Assembly: GCA_023419375.1 (NCBI GenBank)
Contig: JAEZYD010000022.1
Coordinates: 1-64,000 of the forward strand
Source of the DNA: Pseudomonadota bacterium
GTDB lineage: Bacteria > Desulfobacterota > Desulfovibrionia > Desulfovibrionales > Desulfovibrionaceae
DNA length: 64,000 nt
Direction of reading: 5' to 3'
Part shown: positions 51,085-59,681 of the stretch, one piece after another
Position numbering within the stretch: the stretch's first letter is position 1
How the letters are laid out: each line of letters opens with the position of its first letter
The notes under the pieces: generated by a model
What the model saw: only the letters and a program-made list of their open reading frames with translations
Database searches by the model: none
What the model was told of the DNA's origin: nothing
Translations under genes and position numbers: made by a program

Positions 51085-51591
51085 TTACTTCTCCTTTCCC
51101 TGTTAATTCAGCATCTTTTTCCCTTCAATTCTTTGCCCAAAAGACATTTTTTTCAATTAATACCACAAATAATCCGATGCTGATATATTCTTAACCCTAT
51201 TGCGCATCCGCCTTCAAAGCCTGCTGGCTAGGCGAGAATCCCTCAAATTGCAGCAAGTTCAAAAGTAGTATATTGCAATAATAATCAAGAAATTGCTTGC
51301 AGTTACCACATGCAAAATCTATATCCAGACACAAATATTTCAATAGTTCAAAGGATGCCCCCAAACCATCGTGGCTGTCAACGCACCTTAGCGGAACCCT
51401 GCGGACAGTTTTCCAACAAAAAAGTCCGTGAAACCTAGGTCTCACGGACTATAGCGGACATTTACGCCCCACTCTGGGAGGCCCCCAATGGGCCTCCCGG
51501 CGGGCATTTCAGGGCCGAAGAGGCAAGCCCTGAAAATCATGGCCTTCATGGCAGAAAGGCATTCTGCCAAGGCGCTCAGACAACAACAGTA
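51085..51591. other. 507-nt gene-poor, AT-richer stretch
   Basis: No confident gene is present. A minus-strand open frame at 51197-51445 encodes an 82-residue Leu/Cys-rich sequence without a ribosome binding site; it begins inside a hairpin and may be a decayed gene. Hairpins: AGTCCGTGA/TCACGGACT (51423-51431/51442-51450) with a minus-strand T-run, and GGGAGGCCC/GGGCCTCCC (51476-51484/51490-51498). Confidence 0.5.
51414..51450 (-). terminator. terminator downstream of ftsZ
   Basis: AGTCCGTGA (51423-51431) and TCACGGACT (51442-51450) form a 9-bp stem; on the minus strand it is followed by TTTTTTG. It lies about 140 nt after ftsZ and probably ends the dcw transcript. Confidence 0.7.
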
Positions 51592-52905
51592 TTAGTCTGC
51601 CTGAGTGCGGATGAAGGTAGGAATTTCAAAATCATCCTCATCATAGGTGAAGTCTTCGTGGCCGGGGTTATGCGCACGGCGGCGCGGCTGGCCCACAACT
51701 TCACGCTTGAGCAGATAGGGAGGACGGTTGCTGTTTTCATCGTACCAGCGCTCCACTTCAGTGCGGCGGGCAGACTGCGGCAAACGGGATTCGGCGCGTT
51801 CCTGCTCATCCATCATGCTTTGCTGGGCTGCACGGGAATTCATGCGGCGCGGCTCGGCAACCACGGCGTCAGGGCCGGGCTTGCGGAAGTTGGTGACAGT
51901 GGCCGCAGGAGCCTGCACGGCCTGAATAACCTGAGGAGAATCAATGCCGGTGGCAATAACAGTGAGGCGGATTTCGTCGCCGATATTGTCGTCAAACACA
52001 ACACCAAAGATGATGTTGGCTTCTTCAGGCGTGGCATCGCCGATGATGTCGCCGATTTCGGCAATTTCCTCGGCAGTGATGTCGGTGGGGGCGGTGATGT
52101 TGTACAGAACCGCCTTGGCGCTCTCAAGCGAAACATCTTCAAGCAGCGGGCTCATGATGGCGCGCTGGGCGGCCTCGCGGGCGCGGTTTTCGCCAGAGGC
52201 GATACCCGTGCCCATCAGGGCCATACCGGCTTCGGCCATGGTGGTGCGCACGTCTGCAAAGTCGAGATTGATGAGGCCTTCACCCACAATGACGTCAGAA
52301 ATACCCTTGACGGCGTAGTACAGCACATCGTTGGCCTTCTGAAGCATTTCGGAGAAAGGAGCCTTCTTGGGGGCAAAGGCGAGCAAACGGTCGTTGGGGA
52401 TGGTGATCAGGCAGTCCACATGCTGCTTGAACTCTTCAAGCCCGGCTTCCGCCGCGCGCTTGCGCTTGGCGCCTTCAAAGCTGAAGGGTTTGGTCACAAC
52501 ACCCACGGTGAGGACGCCCATTTCCTTGGCAGCCTGAGCAACCACAGGAGCAGCGCCGGTACCGGTGCCGCCGCCCATGCCAGCGGTAACAAAAACCATA
52601 TCGGCATCGCCGATGGCTTCACGAATGCTGCCAACGCTTTCCACCGCCGCCTCGCGGCCAATGGCGGGGTTGGCGCCAGCGCCAAGGCCCTTGGTGAGCT
52701 TTTCACCAAGCTGCACCTTAACGGATGCACCGTTCTTGTTCAGCGCCTGCACATCTGTGTTGGCGCAAACAAACTGCACTCCGCGCAGGCCAGAGGCAAT
52801 CATGTTCTGCACTGCGTTACCGCCGCCGCCACCTACGCCAATAACTTTGATCTTGGCATTGCTGGCCAACGAGGTATCGATATCATCAACGATAGACTGA
52901 GCCAT
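51592..52905 (-). CDS. ftsZ: cell division protein FtsZ
   Basis: This 437-residue tubulin-like GTPase forms the Z ring. GTP-binding elements: GVGGGGGNAVQNM (23-35), the tubulin signature GGGTGTGAAP (111-120), and NLDFADVRTTM with the catalytic T7 loop. A long unstructured linker (about 320-420) rich in Arg/Asn/Gln follows, then the conserved C-terminal peptide DDFEIPTFIR for FtsA/ZipA binding. ATG 52905 has AGAGGAGAGG upstream. It lies last in the dcw cluster, 45 nt after ftsA. Confidence 0.97.
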   Translation of the reverse strand: MAQSIVDDIDTSLASNAKIKVIGVGGGGGNAVQNMIASGLRGVQFVCANTDVQALNKNGASVKVQLGEKLTKGLGAGANPAIGREAAVESVGSIREAIGDADMVFVTAGMGGGTGTGAAPVVAQAAKEMGVLTVGVVTKPFSFEGAKRKRAAEAGLEEFKQHVDCLITIPNDRLLAFAPKKAPFSEMLQKANDVLYYAVKGISDVIVGEGLINLDFADVRTTMAEAGMALMGTGIASGENRAREAAQRAIMSPLLEDVSLESAKAVLYNITAPTDITAEEIAEIGDIIGDATPEEANIIFGVVFDDNIGDEIRLTVIATGIDSPQVIQAVQAPAATVTNFRKPGPDAVVAEPRRMNSRAAQQSMMDEQERAESRLPQSARRTEVERWYDENSNRPPYLLKREVVGQPRRRAHNPGHEDFTYDEDDFEIPTFIRTQAD

Positions 52906-52950
52906 TACACCTCTCCTCTGTGCTGTCCTCAAAATGCCCGCTTGAGGTTG

Positions 52951-54186
52951 TTATGAAATGTCCGCAAACCACTTTTTCATTCGCGAAAGCACACCGTCAA
53001 AAACGCCGCTTTCACTACGTGTGGTAAATTTTTTCTGGCCGGAAAGTTCTTTTTCCGCGCCGTAACGCAACAGCCCGACCGCCGTGGAAAACTTGGGGCT
53101 GTTGACCACGTCTTTGAGGCCCCCGATGTTGCGCGGGTAGCCAATGCGCGTGGGCAGATTGAAAATCTGTTCGCCCAGTTCCTGGCAGCCTTCAATCAAC
53201 GCCGTGCCGCCCGTAAGCACCACGCCTGCGCCGATCATGTCCTTGTAGCCGGAGCGCACGAGGGTCTGATCCACAAGGTAAAGAATTTCTTCCATGCGGG
53301 GTTCGCATATTTCGGCCAGCACCTGGCGCGAAAGCCTGCGCGGCTCGCGCCCCCCCACGCTGGGAACTTCGATAAACTCATCGTTGCGCACAAGGTCGGC
53401 AAGGGCGCAACCATACTTGAGCTTGATTTTTTCGGCAGAGGCGATGGGAGTACGCAGACCAAAGGCAATATCGTTGGAAAGGTTCTGCCCGCCGAGCGCC
53501 AGAACAGCCGTATGCTTGATGGCATCATTGGCAAAAACGGCGATATCGGTGGTGCCGCCGCCCAGATCAACAAGAGCAACGCCGATCTCGCGTTCTTCTT
53601 CGGTCAGCACGGCCTTGGCCGATGCCAGCGATTCAAGGGCGATGTCTGCAACTTCAAGCTGGCTGCGGTGGCACGAGCGCACAATGTTCTGTGCTGAAGA
53701 AACAGCGCCCGTAACAATGTGCACCTTCACTTCAAGGCGTACGCCAGCCATGCCGAGCGGGTCGGCAATGCCGCGCTGGTTATCAACAATGTATTCCTGA
53801 GGCAGAATATGGATGACCTCGCGGTCGGCAGGAATGGCCACAGCCCTGGCTGCGTCAAGTGCGCGCTCAATATCGCGCTGCGCAACCTCGCCGCCCTTGA
53901 CGGCGATCACGCCGTGGCTGTTGATGCCCATGATATGGCTGCCGGCAATCCCCACGTATACCGAGTGGATTTCGCAACCCGCCATAAGTTCCGCATCTTC
54001 CACGGCCTTGCGGATGGACTGGACGGTCTGCTCAATGTTGACCACCACGCCCTTGCGCAAACCAGTGGAAACACTGGTGCCGATGCCCACCACATCTACA
54101 AGACCCGACTCCGACAGTTCGCCCACCACAGCGCATATCTTTGTGGTGCCGATGTCGAGGCCAACGATGAGCTCGGACTTATTCAT
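52951..54186 (-). CDS. ftsA: cell division protein FtsA
   Basis: This 411-residue actin-fold protein tethers FtsZ to the membrane and recruits later division proteins. ATPase motifs: LIVGLDIGTTKICAVVGE at the start, VDLGGGTTDIAVF (phosphate 2) and VVLTGGTALIEG (adenosine). The C-terminus ends in an amphipathic membrane-targeting helix (SRMKKWFADIS). ATG 54186 follows GAGGAGAATGGC. It lies between ftsQ and ftsZ as in most dcw clusters. Confidence 0.96.
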   Translation of the reverse strand: MNKSELIVGLDIGTTKICAVVGELSESGLVDVVGIGTSVSTGLRKGVVVNIEQTVQSIRKAVEDAELMAGCEIHSVYVGIAGSHIMGINSHGVIAVKGGEVAQRDIERALDAARAVAIPADREVIHILPQEYIVDNQRGIADPLGMAGVRLEVKVHIVTGAVSSAQNIVRSCHRSQLEVADIALESLASAKAVLTEEEREIGVALVDLGGGTTDIAVFANDAIKHTAVLALGGQNLSNDIAFGLRTPIASAEKIKLKYGCALADLVRNDEFIEVPSVGGREPRRLSRQVLAEICEPRMEEILYLVDQTLVRSGYKDMIGAGVVLTGGTALIEGCQELGEQIFNLPTRIGYPRNIGGLKDVVNSPKFSTAVGLLRYGAEKELSGQKKFTTRSESGVFDGVLSRMKKWFADIS

Positions 54187-54255
54187 GCCATTCTCCTCAA
54201 AACGCCTGTCTCCGGGTCGCAACGGCATGCCACTCTGGCACATGCCGCAAGTTTC

Positions 54256-55140
54256 TTACGCTGGTTGGTTAAGTAAAACCCAAACATTGCCGTTAACAGA
54301 TCGAATCTCGCGAACATTGCGCAGTTCGTGTCTGCGGGCCAGATCGCCCAGGGTCAGACTCAACCGGGAAAGATTGCCCTCCCAATCGTCAGTAGCGATG
54401 GAAAGCCGCATTTCCCTGTCTTCAAGATAAATTTCAATGCCCTTGCCGGGGGTCACGCTGACGGACGAAACCGCCCCCGCCTCAATGGGCAGCAAACCGC
54501 TTTGCATGCCCTTCATCAGGCGCGTCAGGTACGGCAGGGCGTCTTCTGCCCCCGGGTCAACCCGCAAGGTGGGCAGCGAGAGAAAATTCCTGCTCTCAAC
54601 CGGCGCTATAATTTCGCCAAGCTCATTGGCGTAATAGAGCACCCCGTCCTTATGCACCCAAAAAGAAGGCAAACGCTCTTTCAGCCGTATTACAAACCTG
54701 TCTGGCAGAAGGCGCTTAACAGAAACTTCTTCCACCCAGGGGGTCTTGCGCAGGTTTCTTTCAACCTTGGCAATGCTGACCGCAAGGCTGTTGTCCCCCT
54801 CGCGTATGCCGCCGTATTGCAGCACCATGTCGTGCGAGAGGCGCACGTTGCCGGTCACGTCAACATGCCGGGTGGTGAAAAAATCGCTGGTTATGGCCTT
54901 GTTGTAGAGCCAGAGCGATGAATAACACACACCCGCAAGAATCATCCCCAGGCAGGCCAGCAGCAGAGTCAGCGCGGCAAGGCTTTTCAGCCCGCTGAAG
55001 CCCCTGAGCTTTTTGAAAATCCCCGCAATAACCCCGCCCGCACGTACTTTTGATCCACCACCGCTTTTCTTGACCGGGGCAGATGCTCGCGTGTAGGAGT
55101 TACGGGCTTTGCGACCGTTTTTTTTCAGGGCAAGGGGCAT
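54256..55140 (-). CDS. ftsQ: cell division protein FtsQ
   Basis: This 294-residue bitopic membrane protein has a Lys/Arg-rich cytosolic tail (1-52), a membrane helix (about 54-78) and a POTRA domain (about 85-155; FFTTRHVDVTGNVRLSHDMVLQY, VERNLRKTPWVEEVSVKRLLPD). The FtsQ/DivIB domain follows (RLPSFWVHKDGVLYYANELGEII and beyond). It links early and late divisome proteins in the periplasm. The 16-nt overlap with murB indicates coupling. Its identity is supported by the domain order and by ftsA following. Confidence 0.93.
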   Translation of the reverse strand: MPLALKKNGRKARNSYTRASAPVKKSGGGSKVRAGGVIAGIFKKLRGFSGLKSLAALTLLLACLGMILAGVCYSSLWLYNKAITSDFFTTRHVDVTGNVRLSHDMVLQYGGIREGDNSLAVSIAKVERNLRKTPWVEEVSVKRLLPDRFVIRLKERLPSFWVHKDGVLYYANELGEIIAPVESRNFLSLPTLRVDPGAEDALPYLTRLMKGMQSGLLPIEAGAVSSVSVTPGKGIEIYLEDREMRLSIATDDWEGNLSRLSLTLGDLARRHELRNVREIRSVNGNVWVLLNQPA

Positions 55141-56015
55141 GGCACTATCCTGACCTCCGGCTCAAGCTCAATGCCAAACCGTTGCCGCACAGCTTGCCGG
55201 GCCTCTTGCAAAAGGGCCAAGGCCGCAGTGGCGCTGCCCTTGCCTTCATTAATCAAAAAATTTGCATGCAGGGACGAAAAGGCCATTCCCCCAAGCTGCC
55301 TGCCTTTGAAACCGGCCTCGTCAAGAAGCCTCCCGGCAGACATTTCCGGCGTGGGGTTTTTAAATACGCACCCCGCGCTCCAAGCCGTCACAGGTTGTTT
55401 AGACTTTTTCTTAAAAAAGTTGTGACGCATGCAATTACAGATGCCATCCCTTTCCGCAACGGTCAAGCCAAATGTGGCTTCCAAGACAATAAAATCATTC
55501 TTTTTCCCACTAATATTGAGTGTACGATAGCCGTACTGCAGTGCATTTTCGTTGATACGCTCAATGGTGTTATCAACAAATATTTGAATATTATTAATAT
55601 TTTTGCATGTTTCCGTACCATGTGAGCCAGCGTTCATGGCAACAGCACCGCCCACGCTACCGGGTATGCCAACCAGCCCCTCAAGGCCGGAAAGCCCGTT
55701 TACAGCGCAAAAACGCAGCAGACGCGCCATGGGAACACCCGCCCCCGCACGCACCAGAACCTTGCCCTCGTGCTCGCCCACAATGACCGGGCCGTCATTG
55801 AAAAACGGGCGGATCAGAACCAGCGGCAATTCGCCGTCTTGCGCAAGAATATTGCTGCCAGCGCCCAGAACCAGGGGCGTGCCGCCAAGGGCCTTGAGCT
55901 TATCGGGCAACAGATAAAGATCTTCACTCCGCTCGAGTATTATTTCCGCAATGGCGGTACCCCCTACCCTCAGCGTGGTGCGTGGGGCAAGAAAAGGAGC
56001 GGGCATCTCACGCAT
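55125..56015 (-). CDS. murB: UDP-N-acetylenolpyruvoylglucosamine reductase
   Basis: This 296-residue FAD-dependent cytosolic enzyme makes UDP-MurNAc. Motifs: LGAGSNILAQDGELPLVLI, GLEGLVGIPGSVGGAVAMNAG, the catalytic-Ser region SAGCVFKNP and the final HANFLINEGKGSATAALAL. ATG 56015 lies 8 nt inside the end of murC. The middle part, about nt 55390-55620, is markedly AT-rich (90 G+C in 240 nt, 37.5%, by direct count) while both flanks are GC-rich, and it codes for the less conserved insert region. The protein still reads intact. Confidence 0.93.
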   Translation of the reverse strand: MREMPAPFLAPRTTLRVGGTAIAEIILERSEDLYLLPDKLKALGGTPLVLGAGSNILAQDGELPLVLIRPFFNDGPVIVGEHEGKVLVRAGAGVPMARLLRFCAVNGLSGLEGLVGIPGSVGGAVAMNAGSHGTETCKNINNIQIFVDNTIERINENALQYGYRTLNISGKKNDFIVLEATFGLTVAERDGICNCMRHNFFKKKSKQPVTAWSAGCVFKNPTPEMSAGRLLDEAGFKGRQLGGMAFSSLHANFLINEGKGSATAALALLQEARQAVRQRFGIELEPEVRIVPCPLP

Positions 56016-57381
56016 GATCTTGTCCCTCCAGCCACGCGGGGCCAAGACGGGTAATGCTGCCAGCGCCAAGGGTCAACAGCACGTCGCCATCGCGCAGCAC
56101 ATTGGGCAGGGCTGCGGCAAGGTCATTCAGGGTCTGGTAGTATTCCACCGGCGTGGTGGAGACCTGACGGATGCCCTGAGCAAGGCTCTGCCCCGAAACG
56201 CCGGGGATGGGTTTTTCAGACGCGGCGTAAATTTCGGTGAGCAGCAGCTGATCCACATTGTCAAAGACCTTGCAGAACTCGCCAAAATGGGCCTGCGTGC
56301 GGCTGAAACGGTGCGGCTGAAACGCCGCCACAATGCGCCGACCGGGAAAAACCTGCCGCGCCGTTGCAAGAGTAGCCGCAATTTCCGCCGGGTGATGACC
56401 GTAATCATCAACCACGGTCACACCGCCCTTCTCGCCCTTGAATTCAAAGCGCCGCCCCACGCCGCCAAAACCGTTCAGGCCCTCGGCGCATTTTTCAAAG
56501 CTGATGTCCACTTCCATAGCCGCGCCAATGGCGGCCAGAGCGTTGAGCATATTATGGCGGCCCGGCTGCGGCAGGCTGACCTGACCGAGCTTGACGCCAT
56601 TACGCCACACTTCAAAGTTGTTGCGCACGCCGCATTCAAGCGGCACGGCGCGCAGCACGTTGTCCTCCGCAAAGCCGTAGGTAAGCACAGGGCGCTTCAC
56701 TCGGGCAAGCAGGGCGCGCACACCGGGGTCGTCGCCGCAGACGATGTTCAGGCCGTAAAAGGGCACGTTGTTCATGAACTGCACAAAGGCATCATCAATG
56801 CCCTGACGGGTTTTGTAGTGATCCAGATGGTCTTCGTCCACGTTGGTCACAACATTGATGATGGGCAGAAGGCACAAAAAGGAGCCGTCAGATTCGTCAG
56901 CTTCGGCTATCAGATATTCTCCGTGCCCAAGATGCGCGTTGGTGCCGTAAGCGTTAAGCCTGCCGCCAATAATAACTGTAGGATCAAGTTCTGCAGTATC
57001 AAATATGGATGCAGTAAGTGATGTTGTAGTAGTCTTGCCATGCGTACCGGCAATGGCAATGCCCTGCCGCAAACGCATCAGTTCGGCCAGCATTTCGGCA
57101 CGGGGGATTATGGCAATGTTACGGCGGCGGGCTTCAATAAGCTCTGGATTTTCATCGCTGATGGCGGTGGACTTTACCAGTACCTGAACATCCCCAACAT
57201 TTTCCGCTGCATGGCCCACGGCAACGTGTGCGCCAAGGTCGCGCAGATGACGCACTACGGCAGAATCACTCATATCAGAGCCGGAAACTTCGTAGCCCTG
57301 ATTGAGAAGAACCTCGGCAATGCCGCTCATACCCGCGCCGCCAATGCCCACCATATGAATACGCCGAATCTTGCTGTTCAT
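56008..57381 (-). CDS. murC: UDP-N-acetylmuramate-L-alanine ligase
   Basis: This 457-residue Mur ligase adds L-Ala to UDP-MurNAc. The start has the UDP-binding VGIGGAGMSGIAE (11-23), the ATP loop is GTHGKTTTT (112-120), and EADESDGSFL, NVDEDHLDHY and a late VVDDYGHHPAE block are MurC-specific. Length is standard. It lies downstream of murG with a 75-nt spacer that contains a small hairpin (AAGGGT/ACCCTT around an EcoRI-type palindrome, 57414-57432), the largest gap in this half of the cluster. Confidence 0.96.
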   Translation of the reverse strand: MNSKIRRIHMVGIGGAGMSGIAEVLLNQGYEVSGSDMSDSAVVRHLRDLGAHVAVGHAAENVGDVQVLVKSTAISDENPELIEARRRNIAIIPRAEMLAELMRLRQGIAIAGTHGKTTTTSLTASIFDTAELDPTVIIGGRLNAYGTNAHLGHGEYLIAEADESDGSFLCLLPIINVVTNVDEDHLDHYKTRQGIDDAFVQFMNNVPFYGLNIVCGDDPGVRALLARVKRPVLTYGFAEDNVLRAVPLECGVRNNFEVWRNGVKLGQVSLPQPGRHNMLNALAAIGAAMEVDISFEKCAEGLNGFGGVGRRFEFKGEKGGVTVVDDYGHHPAEIAATLATARQVFPGRRIVAAFQPHRFSRTQAHFGEFCKVFDNVDQLLLTEIYAASEKPIPGVSGQSLAQGIRQVSTTPVEYYQTLNDLAAALPNVLRDGDVLLTLGAGSITRLGPAWLEGQDHA

Positions 57382-57456
57382 GCTCTACCTTTAAAGAAAG
57401 TCTAGATAATTTGAAGGGTTGAATTCACCCTTGGATGTTGGATGCTGAAACCCTGT

Positions 57457-58521
57457 TTACGCTGTTTGTTCCAGAACGGCGACCACGCGCGCTGCCGCGT
57501 CAGGCCGGGCAGCGGCAAGCGCGGCTGCGGCCATGGGTTCGCGTTCGCCGGGCATGGTCAGGAGCCGCAGCAGAATGTCAGACATTCCCTGCACGGCCAT
57601 GCGACCTTCAGGCACCAGTACGGCAGCGCCGCTGCGGGTCAGCACTTCGGCATTGCGGGTCTGGTGATCGTGAATGGCATAGGGAAAAGGCACAAGAACC
57701 GAGGGCAGGCCTGCGGCGCAAAGCTCCGCCACAGTGCTTGCCCCGGCGCGGCACAGGGCCACGTCGGCCCAGGCATAGGCCCCGGCCATGTCGTCTATAA
57801 AAGCGGAAACACATTCGGGGGCATAACCCGCCGCCACATAGGCCGCGCGCACACTGCCCTCATCGGTTATGCCGGTCTGGTGGCGAATCTCCACCCCGGC
57901 GCCGCGAAATTCCGCCAGATTTTCAAGCATAAAGGCATTGAGCGCATGCGCGCCCTGCGAACCGCCCATGACAAGCAGACGGCGCGTCTGCCGGTGGCGA
58001 TCCACCTGCCCCACCGCGCTTACGGCCGCCCGCACAGGGTTGCCCGTAAACACGCATTTTTTCATGTCAAAGCCGCTGGTGTTGGGCAGCGAAATGCACA
58101 CGCGCCACGCAAGCCGCGCCAGAAAACGGTTGCTGGCACCGGCTATGGCGTTCTGCTCGTGCAGCACGCCGGGCACGCCAAGAATACGTGCGGCCAGCAT
58201 GGGCGCAAATGCGGCATACCCGCCGAATCCAGCCACAACATCAGGCTTGAAACGGCGCAGAATGCCCACGGCCTTGCCCACGGCAAGGGCCATCTGCGCG
58301 CCTGCGCCCACAGCCTTGAAGCCGCGCCCCAAAAGACCGCGCACAGGCAGACCCTCAAAGGGAATGCCCGCCTGACGCATCAGCCTTTCTTCCGGCCCGT
58401 AGAGCGAGCCAACAAACAGCAGGTTGGCATTGGGATTGCGACGCCGCAATTCCTCTGCCACAGCCAATGCCGGAAAGATATGCCCGCCCGTGCCGCCGGT
58501 CGTCAGGATGATGTTGTCCAT
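57457..58521 (-). CDS. murG: lipid II synthase MurG
   Basis: This 354-residue GT-B glycosyltransferase, peripheral at the inner membrane, adds GlcNAc to lipid I. The N-terminal Gly-rich loop TTGGTGGHIFPALAVAEEL, the second G loop FGGYAAFAPML, HEQNAIAGASNR, MGGSQGAHALN and CRAGASTVAELCAAGLPSVLVPFP are all MurG hallmarks. ATG 58521 lies 19 nt inside ftsW, indicating translational coupling. Confidence 0.96.
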   Translation of the reverse strand: MDNIILTTGGTGGHIFPALAVAEELRRRNPNANLLFVGSLYGPEERLMRQAGIPFEGLPVRGLLGRGFKAVGAGAQMALAVGKAVGILRRFKPDVVAGFGGYAAFAPMLAARILGVPGVLHEQNAIAGASNRFLARLAWRVCISLPNTSGFDMKKCVFTGNPVRAAVSAVGQVDRHRQTRRLLVMGGSQGAHALNAFMLENLAEFRGAGVEIRHQTGITDEGSVRAAYVAAGYAPECVSAFIDDMAGAYAWADVALCRAGASTVAELCAAGLPSVLVPFPYAIHDHQTRNAEVLTRSGAAVLVPEGRMAVQGMSDILLRLLTMPGEREPMAAAALAAARPDAAARVVAVLEQTA

Positions 58522-59681
58522 GTGTCCGCCGTCCTTGAAAAGTTCATGAGCAGGCCCACGCACAGCATGGTGGCCAAAAGGTTACTGCCGCCGTAACTCA
58601 TGAGGGGCATGGGCACGCCCTTGGGCGGCGCAACCCCCATGACCACGGCCAGATTCATGACCGAACCCATTGCAAGAATGGTGGTTATGCCGAAGGCGGT
58701 AAAGCGGTCGCGCAGATTGCGCTGGCCCATGATGATTTTGTAGCAGCGCCAGAAAAGCAGGGCAAACAGAATCATCACTGCGCTTACGCCCACAAAACCC
58801 ATTTCTTCGGCAAGCACGGCCATGATAAAGTCGTTGTGCGCTTCAGGCAGATAAAACATCTTCTGCTTGCTTGCGCCAACGCCTACGCCAAAGAAGCTGC
58901 CCGAACCAATGGCCAGCAGCGACTGCACAAGCTGGTAGCCAGTGTTGTGCGCATCCTGAAAAGGATCAAGAAAGGCCAGCAGACGGCGCAGACGATAGGG
59001 CGAAGAAATGGCCAGCGCCATAGCGCCGCCGCATGCGAGCGCCACTGAAAAGAACAGATAAACAAAACGGGTGCCGCCCGCCACGCACATGAAAAAAAGA
59101 ATGCTTGCCAGAACGACGGCGCTGCCGAAGTCAGGCTGCAAAAGCAGCAAAAAGCAGAACAGCCCCGTAACGGCAAAGGGAGGAATGACGCCCCGGCTGA
59201 ACGTCTTGATAAGTTCCTGCTTGGAACTCATGAAATACGCAAGATACAGCGCCAGCGCAATTTTGACGAATTCCATGGGCTGAATGGAGATAAAACCCAG
59301 CGGAATCCAGCGTTTTGCACCGTTGATGGCAGGGGTAAGGGGCGAGAGCGTCACCAGCAGCAGAAGCAGCGCAAGAAAAAGCGCAGGATACTGCATGCGG
59401 TACAGCCAGTGCCTTGGCAGAAGGGCCGCGCTCCACAGCGCAACACCGCCGGCGAGGGCAAAAATGACCTGACGCTTGAAGAAAAAGTATTTGTCGCCGT
59501 TGACCTGCTCCGCCACGATGCCGCTGGCCGAAAGCACCATCACAAGACCAATGGAAAGGATAATCAGCATGATGGTGAAAAGCCACCAGTCAAAAGGCGC
59601 GAACGGCCCTTCTTCCGTGGCTCTCGCCATGGCGCTGTTCACCTTGGGCGCTTTTTCCTTACCGCTGAAGATGTTCTTCAT
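58503..59681 (-). CDS. ftsW: SEDS peptidoglycan glycosyltransferase FtsW
   Basis: This 392-residue polytopic inner-membrane protein has about ten hydrophobic helices. SEDS blocks: MVLSASG near the start, FISIQPMEFVKIALALYLAY, LLLQPDFGSAVVL, DPFQDAHNTGYQLVQSLLAIGSGSFFGVGVG, EAHNDFIMAVLAEEMGFVG and the final PPKGVPMPLMSYGGSN. It polymerises lipid II at the septum with its partner PBP (FtsI, not in the window). A short cytosolic basic tail precedes helix 1. The gene start overlaps murD by 4 nt. Confidence 0.95.
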   Translation of the reverse strand: MKNIFSGKEKAPKVNSAMARATEEGPFAPFDWWLFTIMLIILSIGLVMVLSASGIVAEQVNGDKYFFFKRQVIFALAGGVALWSAALLPRHWLYRMQYPALFLALLLLLVTLSPLTPAINGAKRWIPLGFISIQPMEFVKIALALYLAYFMSSKQELIKTFSRGVIPPFAVTGLFCFLLLLQPDFGSAVVLASILFFMCVAGGTRFVYLFFSVALACGGAMALAISSPYRLRRLLAFLDPFQDAHNTGYQLVQSLLAIGSGSFFGVGVGASKQKMFYLPEAHNDFIMAVLAEEMGFVGVSAVMILFALLFWRCYKIIMGQRNLRDRFTAFGITTILAMGSVMNLAVVMGVAPPKGVPMPLMSYGGSNLLATMLCVGLLMNFSRTADTWTTSS

